Below are positions 9,244 to 18,974 of a stretch of 64,000 nucleotides of DNA, in pieces. Source of the DNA: JAPSGB01 sp963775185 (GTDB taxonomy: Bacteria; Myxococcota_A; Polyangia; Polyangiales; Polyangiaceae); contig CAVZIE010000019.1 in the NCBI GenBank assembly GCA_963775185.1, positions 32,564-96,563 on the forward strand. Reading direction: 5' to 3'. A program made the translations under genes and the position numbers. The notes below the pieces were generated by a model. The model ran no database searches. It was not told the origin of the DNA and saw only the letters and a program-made list of their open reading frames with translations. How positions within the stretch are numbered: the first letter of the stretch is position 1; every line of letters starts with the position of its first letter.

Positions 9244-9873
9244 TCAAGGCTTGTGCCTGCTGAACTTCACGATCACCTTCGCGCCGACCAGCGGCGCTTC
9301 CGGAACACCGACGTAGCGGCGGTCGACGACGGCCGCTACGCAGTGCGCGGCGTTCGGCGACACGCCCTGGCGCTTCGCCACGCTCACGCCCTCCGCGCGG
9401 CCGCGCGAGCGCACCAGGAACCGCACCTGGACCTCGCCGCTGGTGCCGGCGAGACCTCCGTGCTCCTTGACGCACGCCGCGTACTTGTCCTTGGGCACGC
9501 CGAGCTTCTTCTCGGCCTTGGGCAGCGTGCCTTCTTCCACGACGACCGGCCCGACCCGCACGTCGATGTCCTCGTCTTCAGGCTTGGCTGCCGGTGCGGC
9601 GCGGCCGGCGTCCGCTGCGCTCGCGCTGGGCGTCGGAGGCGGCGGCGCGCCCGCGTCGGCGCGCGACAGCAAGCGCTCCGCCTCTTGCTGGGTGAGGCAC
9701 CTCACCAGCATGCCCTTGCCGTTGGCGATGCGTCCCCAGCTGCACACCGGGTCGTAGGGGTAGCGGCTGGCGTCGCCGGGTGTATCCGCCAGGCTGCTCG
9801 CTGCCGCGATGGCGATGGTCGCCGCCGCGCCGGCCGCTGCCAGGGCGAGCCTTGCTCTGCTCCGGACCTTCAT
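9244..9873 (-). CDS. Exported protein of unknown function
   Basis: A 209-residue protein with a clear signal peptide (RLALAAAGAAATIAIAAASSLA), then an SRYPYDPVCSWGRIANGKGMLVRCLTQQEA segment, an Ala/Pro-rich linker, and a C-terminal domain resembling the AgmX/PglI or TonB C-terminal fold (VQVRFLVRSRGRAEGVSVAK, CVAAVVDRRYVGVPEAP). Periplasmic. Its ATG overlaps the stop of the cyclase gene (ATGA), so the two are coupled. I do not recognise a function. Confidence 0.75.
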   Translation of the reverse strand: MKVRSRARLALAAAGAAATIAIAAASSLADTPGDASRYPYDPVCSWGRIANGKGMLVRCLTQQEAERLLSRADAGAPPPPTPSASAADAGRAAPAAKPEDEDIDVRVGPVVVEEGTLPKAEKKLGVPKDKYAACVKEHGGLAGTSGEVQVRFLVRSRGRAEGVSVAKRQGVSPNAAHCVAAVVDRRYVGVPEAPLVGAKVIVKFSRHKP

Positions 9874-11630
9874 GTCGCGTCCTTGAACCCGAGAAGCGAG
9901 TACGCGCTCACCGGCTTGTCGATGCCCTTGAGCGAGATGCCCGTGATCTCCTCGACCTCCACGTGCTCCTTGACTCGTTCATACGTGTCCGCCGACAGCA
10001 GCACGCCGCCGAGCGGACATTTCGACTCGTGACGTTGCGCACGGTTTACCACGTCGCCGATGCAGGTGTAGTCGCGGCGCACGAAGCGCGACCCGATGTC
10101 GCCGCGCACGACCACGCCACTGTTCAGTCCGATGCGCATCACCAGTGGCGTCTCGCGCGTGCTGTTGAAGGCGTCGAGCGCGCGCTGCATCGCCCAAGCC
10201 GCGCGCGCCGCTCGCAGTGGGTGGGATTCGTCGAAATCCGTACGCTCCTCGAACACGGCCATGATCGCGTCACCGATGAACTTGTCGATGTCGCCGCCCT
10301 GCTGCTTGATCACGACGCACAGCTCGTCGAAGGCGCCGTTCAGGATCGCGACGACCTCCCCGGGGGACATGCGCGAGCTCATGCTGGTGAAGCCCGACAC
10401 GTCGGAGAAGAGCAGCGTCGCGTCCATCTCCTTGGCGCGGACCTCGTCCATCTGCCCGCTCGCCGACAGCTGCTCCGCCGCTTTCACCGCGCCTTCGCTG
10501 ATGTACAGCCGCGAGGCCTCCTTGTAGCGGGCGAGGCGCTTCTCGGCGAGCACGCGCTCGACGATGGCGATGCACTTGTCCGTGCCGAACGGCTTGACCA
10601 GATAGCTGGTCAGCCCGGCGGCGCGCATCTGGGCCTGGTCGCGCTTGCTGTCGCGGGCGGTGAGCATGACGATCGGCACGTCGCGGGTGGTCATCTCGCG
10701 GCGCAGGGCGAGGGTCAGCTCGAAGCCCGTCATGCGCGGCATGTCGTAGTCGGTCAGGATGATGTCCGGCGGACCGCCGACGGCCTTCTCGACGCCGTCC
10801 TTGCCGTCCACGGCCGTTTCCACGCGGAAGCCCTGACGTCTCAGGCAATCCGCCACCAGGTGCCGGATCGCCGCCGAGTCGTCCACGACGAGCACGCGCT
10901 CGCGCTCGCTGACCATGCGCGTCGCCAGCAGCGAGTGCAGGCGGCTGATCAGCTCTTCCGCTACCACAGGCTTGACCAGATAGTCGTCGGCGCCGCAGTC
11001 GAACCCCTTCTGGAGATCGCTGGCTTCTCCAAGGGACGAGCAAATCACGACCGGCACGTCCGCCAGCGCCTCGTCCTCCTTGACGGTCCGGCACAGGGCG
11101 AAGCCGTCGAGTTTCGGCATTTCGACGTCCGTGAGCAGGAGATCGGGGCGCTGATGCTTGAGCTTGGCGAGCGCTTCCTCGCCGTCCCAGGCCTCATCCA
11201 CGTCGTAGTCCGCGCCGACGAGGATCGGGACCGTGTGCTTGTGGATCAAATCGCTGTCGTCCGCGAGCAGCACCCTGAGCCGGCCGCGACTCGAGTCCTC
11301 CACCGCGGCCAGGAGCTCGGCGGCCTGGAACGGAAGCGTGATGGCGCGGAAGAAGCCCGCGCGGCGTGCCTCCTCGCACGCCGCGACGTCGAGCCCCAGA
11401 TAGACGGCGCGCTCCACGGCGAGGCCCGCGCTCTTCGCGCGCTCCAGCGCGACCGCGGCGGAGGAGCCGTCGACGACCGGCGCGAAAAGCACGACCGAGG
11501 GCTTCGGATCCGACTGGTCGAGCAGCGCTGCGACGTCCGGTGCAACGCTGACGCGGTGGCCGGCGGGCTCGATTGCCCGCGCCACGAACTCTCCGAGGAC
11601 GCCCGGCGGCGTCACGAGGCCGACCTGCAT
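9870..11630 (-). CDS. Multi-receiver response regulator with class III nucleotide cyclase output
   Basis: A 586-residue protein. A degenerate receiver-like domain (about 1-115) precedes two complete receiver domains (VLLADDSDLIHKH with Asp in LLLTDVEMPKLDG; VLVVDDSAAIRHL with Asp in IILTDYDMPRMTG and Lys in LVKPF). A class III adenylate/guanylate cyclase domain follows from about residue 390. Both metal-binding aspartates are present (LLFSDVSGFTSM and KFIGDAIMAVF), so it should be catalytic; ATP versus GTP preference is not determined. No membrane segment. First gene of an operon leading through the exported protein and cheB to the MutS-like ATPase. Confidence 0.88.
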   Translation of the reverse strand: MQVGLVTPPGVLGEFVARAIEPAGHRVSVAPDVAALLDQSDPKPSVVLFAPVVDGSSAAVALERAKSAGLAVERAVYLGLDVAACEEARRAGFFRAITLPFQAAELLAAVEDSSRGRLRVLLADDSDLIHKHTVPILVGADYDVDEAWDGEEALAKLKHQRPDLLLTDVEMPKLDGFALCRTVKEDEALADVPVVICSSLGEASDLQKGFDCGADDYLVKPVVAEELISRLHSLLATRMVSERERVLVVDDSAAIRHLVADCLRRQGFRVETAVDGKDGVEKAVGGPPDIILTDYDMPRMTGFELTLALRREMTTRDVPIVMLTARDSKRDQAQMRAAGLTSYLVKPFGTDKCIAIVERVLAEKRLARYKEASRLYISEGAVKAAEQLSASGQMDEVRAKEMDATLLFSDVSGFTSMSSRMSPGEVVAILNGAFDELCVVIKQQGGDIDKFIGDAIMAVFEERTDFDESHPLRAARAAWAMQRALDAFNSTRETPLVMRIGLNSGVVVRGDIGSRFVRRDYTCIGDVVNRAQRHESKCPLGGVLLSADTYERVKEHVEVEEITGISLKGIDKPVSAYSLLGFKDAT

Positions 11631-11869
11631 GACCCGGCGATCCTAGCGTGCGGCGCGCCGCCACCCACCCCGAATCCGCACGCGCCTGCCAATTGGCATT
11701 TCCGCGCCGCGGGAGCCGTGGTTGATAGGGGTGTGGTTCCGTTGCCGAGCAACAAACCCTGCTGTCGTCGGCCCGCCGGGGATCGGGCCCCGGCGGTTGC
11801 CACACCGGTTGAAAGCGGCGTGCCCACCCGCCAGAGTGTGGGATAGTCCGACTCGGAGGAGGTCTTTCG

Positions 11870-13033
11870 ATGCAGAAGCGATTCCTTGCGGTGGCTGTGG
11901 CCTTGGCTGCGGCGGCGTCAGTTGGTGCGTGCGGTAGCGACTCGAGCAGCGGCAGCGGTGGCAGCGGCGGCAGCAGCGGCAGTAGCGGCAGCGGTGGCAG
12001 CAGCGGTGCCGCCGGCAGCAGCGGCGGCGGCAACGTACCGCTGTCCGAAATCCCGTCGAAGCTCGCGACCGCGCTCTGCGACGTCGTCAGCACGTGCCTC
12101 GGCGACTACTACACGCTGCTCCTCAGCGGTCAGGACTGCGTGACGCTGAACCAGCGCCAGATCGAGCAGGGCGACGTGTCCGTGGTGCAGAGCGCCATCG
12201 ACGCGGGCACCGTCACCTACCACGGTGACAAGGTCGCGGCGTGTATCGCGGCGATCGAGGCCAAGGGCTGCGATCTCTTCTCGTCCCGGCTTCCGTCCGA
12301 GTGCGGCGCCGTGTTCGAGGGCACCGTCGCCGAGGGCGGCGATTGCACCATCAACGAGGAGTGCGCTGGCGACAACATCTGCCAGTTCTCGGGCGGCGCC
12401 TGTCCCGGCAAGTGCTCGGCGCGGGCCGCTGCGGGTGCGGCATGTGCCGCCGATGACGACTGCCAGGACGGCCTCACATGCCAGTCGCAGGTGTGCACCG
12501 CGCCGGCCAAGGAAGGCGCCGCCTGCGGTGGCACCGCGCCGGATTGTCTGACCGGCCTGTATTGCGCCGGCGCGGACCCGACCAACGGCAAGCCCGGCGC
12601 GTGCACCAAGCTCTCGACGGTGTTCAACGCCGCCCAGGGGCAGCCCTGCGACGCGTCCAAGAGCCAGCTCTGCCAGGTGGGCAGCGCGTGCGAGGTCGGC
12701 CTGAGCGGCACGACCGTGACGTACACCTGCGTCCCGCCGGTGGCGGCCGGGGCCGCGTGCAAGCTCGCGTTCCCGACGGAGTGCCCGGGCGGCCAGTACT
12801 GCAACATCCCGCAGAGCACGCCGCCGGTCCTCGACGGCACCTGCGCCGCGCTGCCGGGCGACGGCCAGGACTGCACGTCCACCAAGGCGTGCGCCGCCTA
12901 CACCGTGTGCGACTCGACAACGAACAAGTGCGTCGCGCTGCAGAACGACGGCAGCAGCTGCACCGACGACAACTTCTGCTACAGCGGACACTGCGTGAAC
13001 GGCACTTGCAAGGCCGGGCTCTGCACGCAGTAG
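11870..13033 (+). CDS. Cysteine-rich lipoprotein with Gly/Ser linker
   Basis: A 387-residue protein with a lipoprotein signal (AVALAAAASVGAC) after MQKR, then a roughly 35-residue Gly/Ser linker encoded by GGCAGC-type repeats, then a domain with over 25 cysteines in CxxxxxC and CxxGxxC patterns, probably all disulphide-bonded. This architecture is common in myxobacterial surface lipoproteins. Strong SD GGAGGAGG is 9 bases before ATG. Function unknown. Confidence 0.8.
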   Translation: MQKRFLAVAVALAAAASVGACGSDSSSGSGGSGGSSGSSGSGGSSGAAGSSGGGNVPLSEIPSKLATALCDVVSTCLGDYYTLLLSGQDCVTLNQRQIEQGDVSVVQSAIDAGTVTYHGDKVAACIAAIEAKGCDLFSSRLPSECGAVFEGTVAEGGDCTINEECAGDNICQFSGGACPGKCSARAAAGAACAADDDCQDGLTCQSQVCTAPAKEGAACGGTAPDCLTGLYCAGADPTNGKPGACTKLSTVFNAAQGQPCDASKSQLCQVGSACEVGLSGTTVTYTCVPPVAAGAACKLAFPTECPGGQYCNIPQSTPPVLDGTCAALPGDGQDCTSTKACAAYTVCDSTTNKCVALQNDGSSCTDDNFCYSGHCVNGTCKAGLCTQ

Positions 13034-13065
13034 CGGAGTCGCCGCTACCCGCCGCCGCCGACGCG

Positions 13066-14244
13066 GTGCTCACGTTCCTCGAGAGCGTCGGGCGCCGCTC
13101 GGAGGCGGAGCTTTATCTCCGGCTCTTCCGCCAGCTTCCCAAGGAGAGCTTCGCGGTCATCGCGGCGGAAGCGCCGGTGGTGCGCCACGCTCTCGGGTCG
13201 CTGGTGGAGCAGCTCCGGTTCTTGGCCGACCTCGGGCTGTACGCGCCGGTCGTGCTCGGCTTGTTCGACCCGGGCGCCGCCGAGACCGGCGCAGGGCGCC
13301 TGGCGCGTCGCTTGCCGACCGCTGGCCTCGAGCCGTGCGTACACCACGCCGACGACGACGACCTGGTCGAGCAACTCCGCGAGCAGCTCCGCACGGAGCG
13401 CGTCCCGCTGGTGCGCTTCCGCGCCGAGGCCGGCTCGACGCTCGCCGAGCGCTTCGCCCGCGTGGGGCACATCGCGCGCGAGCTCGATGCGCGCAAGCTC
13501 GTGCTGTTGCGCCGGCGCGGCGGGCTTGGGCCCCACGGCGACGGTCGCGTCGAGCTGTCGGGCGGTCACGAGCTCGGGCTCCACCGTGGCGGCATCTCGC
13601 TCATCAACCTGCGTCTCGACTACGACGCGCTCCGCGGCGCGAAGCTCCTGAGAAAGGAGGACGCGCTCCTGCTCGAGCGCCTGCACGACCTGCTGCTCGC
13701 GTCCCCGAGCGGGCGACTGCTGGTCAGCGTGACGTCGCCGCTGAACCTGCTGAAAGAGCTGTTCACGGTTCGCGGCGCGGGCACCCTCGTCAAGAGCGGC
13801 GCGCCCATCATGCGTTTGTCGAGCTACGCGGACGCGGACACTGCGCGCCTGCGTGCGCTCCTCGAGTCGAGCTTCGGGCGGCCGCTCTCCGCCGCCTTCT
13901 TCGAGCGCGAGCCGCTCGCGATCTACGTCGACGCGGACTACCGCGGCGCCGCCATCCTCGAGCCAACGCCGATCGGCGCGTTCCTGACCAAGTTCGCCGT
14001 CGATCCGATCGCGCAGGGCGAAGGCATCGCGCGCGATCTGTGGCAGGCGCTCACCCGCGACCATCCGGCCGTGTTCTGGCGCGCCCGCCTCGAAAACCCC
14101 ATCGCCGGCTGGTACTCCACGCTCTGCGACGGCATGGTCCGGCTTCCGCGCTGGCAGATCTTCTGGCGCGGCATCGAGCCGGCCGAGGTGCCCGCCCTGG
14201 TGACGGAAGCCGAGCGCCGCCCGGGCGATTTCGAAGCGGGATGA
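13066..14244 (+). CDS. N-acetylglutamate synthase-like protein (kinase-like fold plus NAT domain)
   Basis: About 392 residues. The N-terminal part has an amino-acid-kinase-like fold (ESFAVIAAEAPVVRHAL, LYAPVVLGLF). The C-terminal part is the NAT domain of vertebrate/fungal-type N-acetylglutamate synthase (AIYVDADYRGAAILEP, FLTKFAVDPIAQGEGIARDLWQAL, FWRARLENPIAGWYSTLCDGMVRLPRWQIFWRGI). Predicted first step of arginine synthesis: acetyl-CoA + glutamate to N-acetylglutamate. Kinase catalytic residues look degenerate, so N-acetylglutamate kinase activity is doubtful. The start is uncertain: the GTG at 13066 is the first plausible codon after the upstream stop. Confidence 0.75.
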   Translation: MLTFLESVGRRSEAELYLRLFRQLPKESFAVIAAEAPVVRHALGSLVEQLRFLADLGLYAPVVLGLFDPGAAETGAGRLARRLPTAGLEPCVHHADDDDLVEQLREQLRTERVPLVRFRAEAGSTLAERFARVGHIARELDARKLVLLRRRGGLGPHGDGRVELSGGHELGLHRGGISLINLRLDYDALRGAKLLRKEDALLLERLHDLLLASPSGRLLVSVTSPLNLLKELFTVRGAGTLVKSGAPIMRLSSYADADTARLRALLESSFGRPLSAAFFEREPLAIYVDADYRGAAILEPTPIGAFLTKFAVDPIAQGEGIARDLWQALTRDHPAVFWRARLENPIAGWYSTLCDGMVRLPRWQIFWRGIEPAEVPALVTEAERRPGDFEAG

Positions 14245-14261
14245 TATAAGCAGCCCCGACC

Positions 14262-14606
14262 ATGTTCGCGGTGTTCGGTTTCGTGCTGTTCGTCGGCCTC
14301 GTAGGGGTGGTGCTCTACCTGCTCATGATCATGCGCGAGGTGCCCGGCGCGGCCGAGGAGCGCTTCGGCAGGCTGGAGGCGCTGCCGGACGACATCGGCA
14401 AGTGGAAGCTCGACGAGGATTCGCCGGAGGCACGCGCCGCAGCCGACGAGGGGCTGAAGCGCGAGGTGCGCTATCTGTTCGACCCCGACGCCTCGTTCGG
14501 CCGCGGTAAGCTGACGCGCCAGGTGCGCTATCGCGATCTCGCGACGAACGAGATCGCGCGCATCGACCCCGAAGAGATCATCAAGCGCAAGCGCATCCGC
14601 GAGTGA
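14262..14606 (+). CDS. Small membrane-anchored protein of unknown function
   Basis: A 114-residue protein with one N-terminal transmembrane helix (FGFVLFVGLVGVVLYLLMIM) and a charged cytosolic tail. Starts 17 bp after the NAGS-like gene, so probably co-transcribed. No family recognised. Its TGA is followed immediately by a copy of the dispersed repeat. Confidence 0.65.
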   Translation: MFAVFGFVLFVGLVGVVLYLLMIMREVPGAAEERFGRLEALPDDIGKWKLDEDSPEARAAADEGLKREVRYLFDPDASFGRGKLTRQVRYRDLATNEIARIDPEEIIKRKRIRE

Positions 14607-14627
14607 TTGCCGGTCCGGCGCGGAACC
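14607..14627 (+). repeat. Dispersed 20-bp intergenic repeat, copy 2
   Basis: TTGCCGGTCCGGCGCGGAAC starts at the first base after the stop codon of the preceding gene. Confidence 0.9.
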
Positions 14628-14787
14628 CCGCACAGCGCCCGACGCCGTTCCACGACGCCGCGCGTGCCGCTCCGACGCCGCGCGGCCGCTCCGACGTTTT
14701 GGCGCGATGCCGCTCGGACGCGCGCGTGCCGCTCCGGCGCCGCGCGGCGCCGACGCCGAGCGTGCGCGCGATGCGGCTCGGACGCGA

Positions 14788-14982
14788 GCGGCACTTGGCG
14801 TCGCGCGGCGCCCGGACGCGAGCTGGGCGATGGGTGAGAGCGAGCCGGCATCTGGCGTCCGCGCGGCGGACGCGAGCTGGGCGATGGGTGGAAGCGAGCG
14901 GCATCTGGCGTCCGCGCGGCGGCCGCGAGCTGGGCGATGGGTGAAGCGAGCGGCAATCTGGCGTCCGCGCGGCGGCCGCGGA
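14788..14982 (+). repeat. Tandem repeat of about 53 bp, 3.5 copies, in a gene-free spacer
   Basis: Units begin GGCATCTGGCGTCCGCGCGG and continue with GCGAGCTGGGCGATGGGTG and AAGCGAGC. Two units are nearly identical; the first is more divergent and the last is truncated. The preceding 150 bp consist of shorter GCCGCTCCGACGCCGCGCGG-like repeats. The spacer 14607-15166 has no convincing gene: its reading frames are translations of the repeats. No separate spacers are present, so it is not a CRISPR. Confidence 0.8.
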
Positions 14983-15101
14983 AGACTCGGGATGGGACGG
15001 ACGAAGAGATCGGTGCGCTGATCGAGGAAAGCGCGCGGCCTCGCGACGCGCACCAGAGCCTGCCGTCGCGGCGGTCGCCGACGCTGTCGACGTTGAGCGG
15101 G

Positions 15102-15127
15102 ATACCGCGCCGCATCGGCATCCCCTC
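15102..15127 (-). repeat. Divergent relative of the dispersed repeat
   Basis: The minus strand reads GATGCCGATGCGGCGCGGTA within GGGATG...TATCCC. It resembles the main repeat but carries GATGC in place of GTCC. It lies between the tandem-repeat spacer and the pilQ stop. Confidence 0.45.
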
Positions 15128-15166
15128 CCAAGCGCGGTCACGAGATGTGCCGCGAGTCGCGACCGC

Positions 15167-17507
15167 TCAGCGGCCCAGGGCTTCAGCGCGGTTGACGATG
15201 CGCGGCGTGAGGAAGATCACCAGCTCGCTGCGCGTGTCGCTGGCGCGGCGGCGCTGGAAGAGCAGGCCGATCAGCGGGATGTCGCCGAAGAACGGCACCT
15301 GGTTCAGGTTGCGGCCGGTGTTGCGCGTGAAGATGCCGCCGATGACCGCGGTGTGGCCGTCCATGACCAGCAGATCGGTCTCGGCCTCGCGCTTCAGGAT
15401 GGTGGGATCGCCGCGCGCCGACGTCTGGTTGAAGTCGGGCTCGTCGCGGTTGATCTTCACGTGCATGCTGACCGAGCCGTCGGCGGTCACGTGCGGCTTG
15501 ACCAGCAGCTGGAGCTTGGCTTCCTGGAAGGTCGTCTGCACGCCCTGGGCGCTGATCTGGGAAAACGGGATCAACGTGCCCTGGGCGATGCGCGCTTCAC
15601 GGTTGTCGAGCGTCAGGATTCGCGGGCTCGACAGGATGCGCAAGAGACCGCTCGACTCGGCGGCGGAGAGGCGCACCGCGAGGTTGATGGTGCTGTCCAC
15701 CGATCCGAAGGTCAGACCGAGCGCGCCGCCGGATCCGGTGCCGACGGTGGCCGGCAGGTTGACGGCGTAGTTGGGGTTCGGGACCGTGTTCGAGAACGGG
15801 CTCAAGCCGGCCGTGGGCGACTGCGTGTCGCTGGCACCACCGACGAGGCCGACGGAGTTGGGGAATGCGAGGCCCGTGGGGTTGCCGGTCGCGCCGGAGA
15901 AGGTGGCGTCGCCGCCCCACTGGATGCCCACGTCGCGGAGGTAGGTGCTGGTCGCCTCGACGATGCGTGCTTCGACCAGGACCTGCGGCGTCTGCGTGTC
16001 GAGCGAGCGCGTCAGCTCCTCGATCTGGTTCAGGTTGCCGGCGACGTCCCGGACGATCATCACGTTCGTGCGCTCGTCCACGGCGATCGAGCCGCGCTCC
16101 GAAAGCAGATCCTTGGCGCGCTGCTGGATGTCCGCGGCTTGCGCGTAGCTCACCGGGATCAGGCGTGTCTCGATCGGCGCGAGCTGGAGCTCCTGCTTGC
16201 GGCGCGCGATGGCCATCTCGCGCTCCTTCTCGAGCTCGTCGAGCGGGGCGACGCGAAGCATGTTGCCCTGACGCACCACGCCGAGCTTCTTGGCCTGGAG
16301 CACCACGTCGAGCGCCTGATCCCACGGCACGTTGCGCATCCGGATCGTGACGGAGCCGGACACGTTGTCGGCCGTCACGATGTTCACGCGGCCCACGTCG
16401 GCGAGCAGGCGCAGCACGTTGTGGACGTCGGCGTCCTTCAGGTCCAGATCGATGCGACGGCCGCCGTAGCGCTGCCGCTGCTGGCCGAGCATGGCCGGCG
16501 TGTAGGCGTCGGCCTGGTCCGGATCCGCGCTCTGCTCCACCGGCTCGCCGCCGTCGTCGTAGCCGGAGTGCACCTCGGGGATGTCGGACATCGCTTGATC
16601 GACGTGCACCGTGCGCGTGCGCCGCGCGATGCCGCCGTCGCTGCCCACGCCCGTCACGGACGAAGGCAGGCTGCCCGGCTTGAACAGCGACCAGACCAGC
16701 GTGTTGCCGTGGCGCGCGACGCGGCTGTCGAGCTTGCCGTCCATTTCCGCATCGAGGACGACGGCGCCCTTCTTGTTGCTGCTCGCGTAGGTGGAGACGC
16801 TGTGCAGCGCGCCGCCGAACGCACTCACGTCCAGGGTGCGGGTGAGCGCCTGCGGCACCTGCGCGTCTTGCAGGACCAGCGAAGCGTGCCCGTGCTCGCC
16901 CTTGGACACCTGGTAGCGCGGGATGCCCGACAGCTCGATGTACACCTTGTCCTGGTCCGCGCCGTGGTCGTAGCGCACGTCGAGGACGCGCACGCGCGCC
17001 GGCGCCTGCGCGGTGTCGCGTCGGGCGGTCACGACCGGGCGCTTGACGTCGAGCGGGCCGGACTTGCCGCGGGCAAAGCCGATGACGAGCCGGGTGCCGT
17101 CGACGCGCACCGAGTACTTGGCGTCCGCCAGCAGGTTCACCAGCACGCGGGTCGTCTTGCCGTGACCGGTGTGGAAGGTCTGGGCCATCACACCGCCGAT
17201 CACGCCTTCGTGCCGGGTCAGCGCCGCCGGGGCACCCTGCAGGTCCGCGTCGGGGATATCGACGATCAAACGGCGTCCACCGCGGTCGAGCCGCGCCGTG
17301 AACGTGGGAGCCCGGGTGAAGCTCACCACCACCTGGGCCGAGCCGTCTTTCTGGCTCGATGCCTGGATGTTGGTGGCGTGGCGTCCTGCGGCGGTTTCCG
17401 CCGCGTTTGCGCGGCTCGGGGCGCCAAGCGCGGCCAGCATCAACAGCGCGCGAGGTGGCGATCAGGCACGCGCGGGGTCGAGATGCCGTAGGCGGGGTCC
17501 GGCTCAT
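15167..17507 (-). CDS. pilQ: Type IV pilus secretin PilQ (one surplus base in the signal peptide)
   Basis: Outer-membrane secretin ring through which the type IV pilus is extruded. Order: AMIN domain near the N-terminus (VVVSFTRAPTFTARLDRGGRRLIVDIP), a second AMIN-like region, secretin/TonB short N-terminal domain (RIDLDLKDADVHNVLRLLADVGRVNIV), N1 domain, and the C-terminal secretin domain ending in ELVIFLTPRIVN. The open frame from 17443 begins inside the signal peptide. Reading from ATG 17507 gives the positively charged start, but one extra base around 17450-17460 puts the two halves out of frame. Last gene of pilM-N-O-P-Q, separated from pilP by about 220 bp of lower-GC DNA that could hold its own promoter. 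Confidence 0.93.
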
Positions 17508-17729
17508 TGTGGCTCCGATCATCGATCTGTCAGGAAGCGCGTTGGCTTCCGCGCAGGTCTTTTTCCGAGGGCAAAGCGTACCTTGCGACGATCGAAGCGA
17601 ACAAATTCCGCGCCTTTGTCTGGAGCACTTAAGTAAGCGCGAGGTGTGTCGTCGGGCGTCGCCAAGCGTTCGCGCTCCGGCGCTCGGCGCCGGGCAACGT
17701 TGCCGACGTTTCTACGTGCGCAGCGCCCC

Positions 17730-18356
17730 TCAGGGCGAACCGGCGTCGGCGCTGCTTCCCTCTTCCATTCCCGTCGATTCGCCGGCGGGGCGAAGCGGGA
17801 TCACGCGCGTCGCGGTGGGGACGTCGGGGTTCGACGGATCTTCGCGAACCAGGACGACGTCACCCTCGCGGATGCGGTCGACGCGCCAGTTCACTTCGTA
17901 CGAAGCGGTGCCGGTGCCTGCCTGCACGACCTCGGCTCGGCCGACGAACTGCCCGCGGTGGATCACGTGGCCCTTGCCCGTGGGATCGACCAGCATCGCT
18001 ACCGCGGGGTGCACGCGCGTCACGATGCCGATGAGCTTGAGCTCATCGAGGGAGTATTGGCGCAAGATGACCGGCTTCTCCCCGCCGTGCGTGCGCGTCT
18101 TCACTTCCTCGGCGAACATGCTGGCGTAGGCGCGGAAGGGGTCGCGGCTGCGGTCGTTCTCGGTGAACTCCGACTCCTGGAACGAGACCATGGGCGGTCC
18201 CGCGTCGCCTGCGCCGGCGTCCGCGTTGGTCGCCTTGCGCGCGACCGTCGTCTGGTCGCCGGCATGTCCGGGTTTGGAGATCTCGGGCTGGCAGGCGACG
18301 GCAAGCGCGGTGAGCCCGAGTGCCGCCAGGAGCCATTTCTCGCGGGGGGCTGTCAC
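17730..18356 (-). CDS. pilP: Type IV pilus lipoprotein PilP
   Basis: A 208-residue inner-membrane lipoprotein (signal LAALGLTALAVAC) that links the PilN/PilO platform to the secretin. After a flexible linker, the PilP fold shows RDPFRAY, LDELKLIGIVTRV, AMLVDPTGKGHVIHRGQFVG and a VNWRVDRIREGDVVLVRED segment. GTG at 18356 overlaps the pilO stop (GTGA) and places the lipobox correctly; longer upstream readings are not plausible. Confidence 0.92.
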   Translation of the reverse strand: MTAPREKWLLAALGLTALAVACQPEISKPGHAGDQTTVARKATNADAGAGDAGPPMVSFQESEFTENDRSRDPFRAYASMFAEEVKTRTHGGEKPVILRQYSLDELKLIGIVTRVHPAVAMLVDPTGKGHVIHRGQFVGRAEVVQAGTGTASYEVNWRVDRIREGDVVLVREDPSNPDVPTATRVIPLRPAGESTGMEEGSSADAGSP

Positions 18357-18973
18357 TTGGTCGCTCCGTTGTTGCTCGCGGCGCCACGTTCGTCGGTCTT
18401 GCTCGTCGTCTCCAGCAAGCGGAACGCCGTGGCGAGCACCTCGACCTTCACGTCGATCTCGTCGCCGTTTATCTTCGGGTCGCTGATGGAGATGTTCTCC
18501 ATGTTGATGATGCGATCGAGCTGGCCGATGCCGTAGAAGAACTTGGCGATCTGGTGGTATCGACCCGTCAGCTCGAGCTTCATGGGAACGCGCGCGTAGA
18601 ACTTCTCCGGGACCTCGTCCTGCGGCGTCCATGCCGTGAGGCTCACGCCCGAGACGTTCGCTACGCTCTGGATCGAGCTCAAGAACGCCGGATAGTCGCT
18701 GGTGGCGGGCAGCTTCTTGACCAGATCGGGCAGACGCTGCTCTCGATCGGTCAGCTCCGCGAGATCCTTCTGGTAGGCGAACTCGTTCTTGCGCGCCGCA
18801 GCGAGGTCCTGACGCAGCTGGCGCTCCTGGCCTTGCGCGGCCTTGATGCTGCTGGCGAGGTCGCCGTAGAAGACCACGAAGTAGGCCACCCCGACGAGCA
18901 CGAGCAGACCGAAGACGATGCCGACTTTCGCCAGCGGCGGGAGCTTGGCGAGGCTGGACTCACGGGCAGCCAT
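18353..18973 (-). CDS. pilO: Type IV pilus inner-membrane protein PilO
   Basis: A 206-residue bitopic protein: short cytosolic N-terminus, one transmembrane helix (VGIVFGLLVLVGVAYFVVFY), a periplasmic coiled coil (about 45-95) and a ferredoxin-like domain (LTAWTPQDEVPEKFYARVPMKLELTGRYHQIAKFFYGIGQLDRIINMENI). It pairs with PilN to form the alignment subcomplex. Start ATG follows the pilN stop by 1 bp. Confidence 0.93.
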   Translation of the reverse strand: MAARESSLAKLPPLAKVGIVFGLLVLVGVAYFVVFYGDLASSIKAAQGQERQLRQDLAAARKNEFAYQKDLAELTDREQRLPDLVKKLPATSDYPAFLSSIQSVANVSGVSLTAWTPQDEVPEKFYARVPMKLELTGRYHQIAKFFYGIGQLDRIINMENISISDPKINGDEIDVKVEVLATAFRLLETTSKTDERGAASNNGATK

Positions 18974-18974
18974 C

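Noticed and set aside
6473..9316. A 947-codon plus-strand frame opposite the MutS-like and cheB genes
   Set aside because: It spans two well-supported genes and their junction, and has no recognisable protein features.
14788..14982. Possible CRISPR array
   Set aside because: Repeats are directly adjacent with no unique spacers and no cas genes are present.
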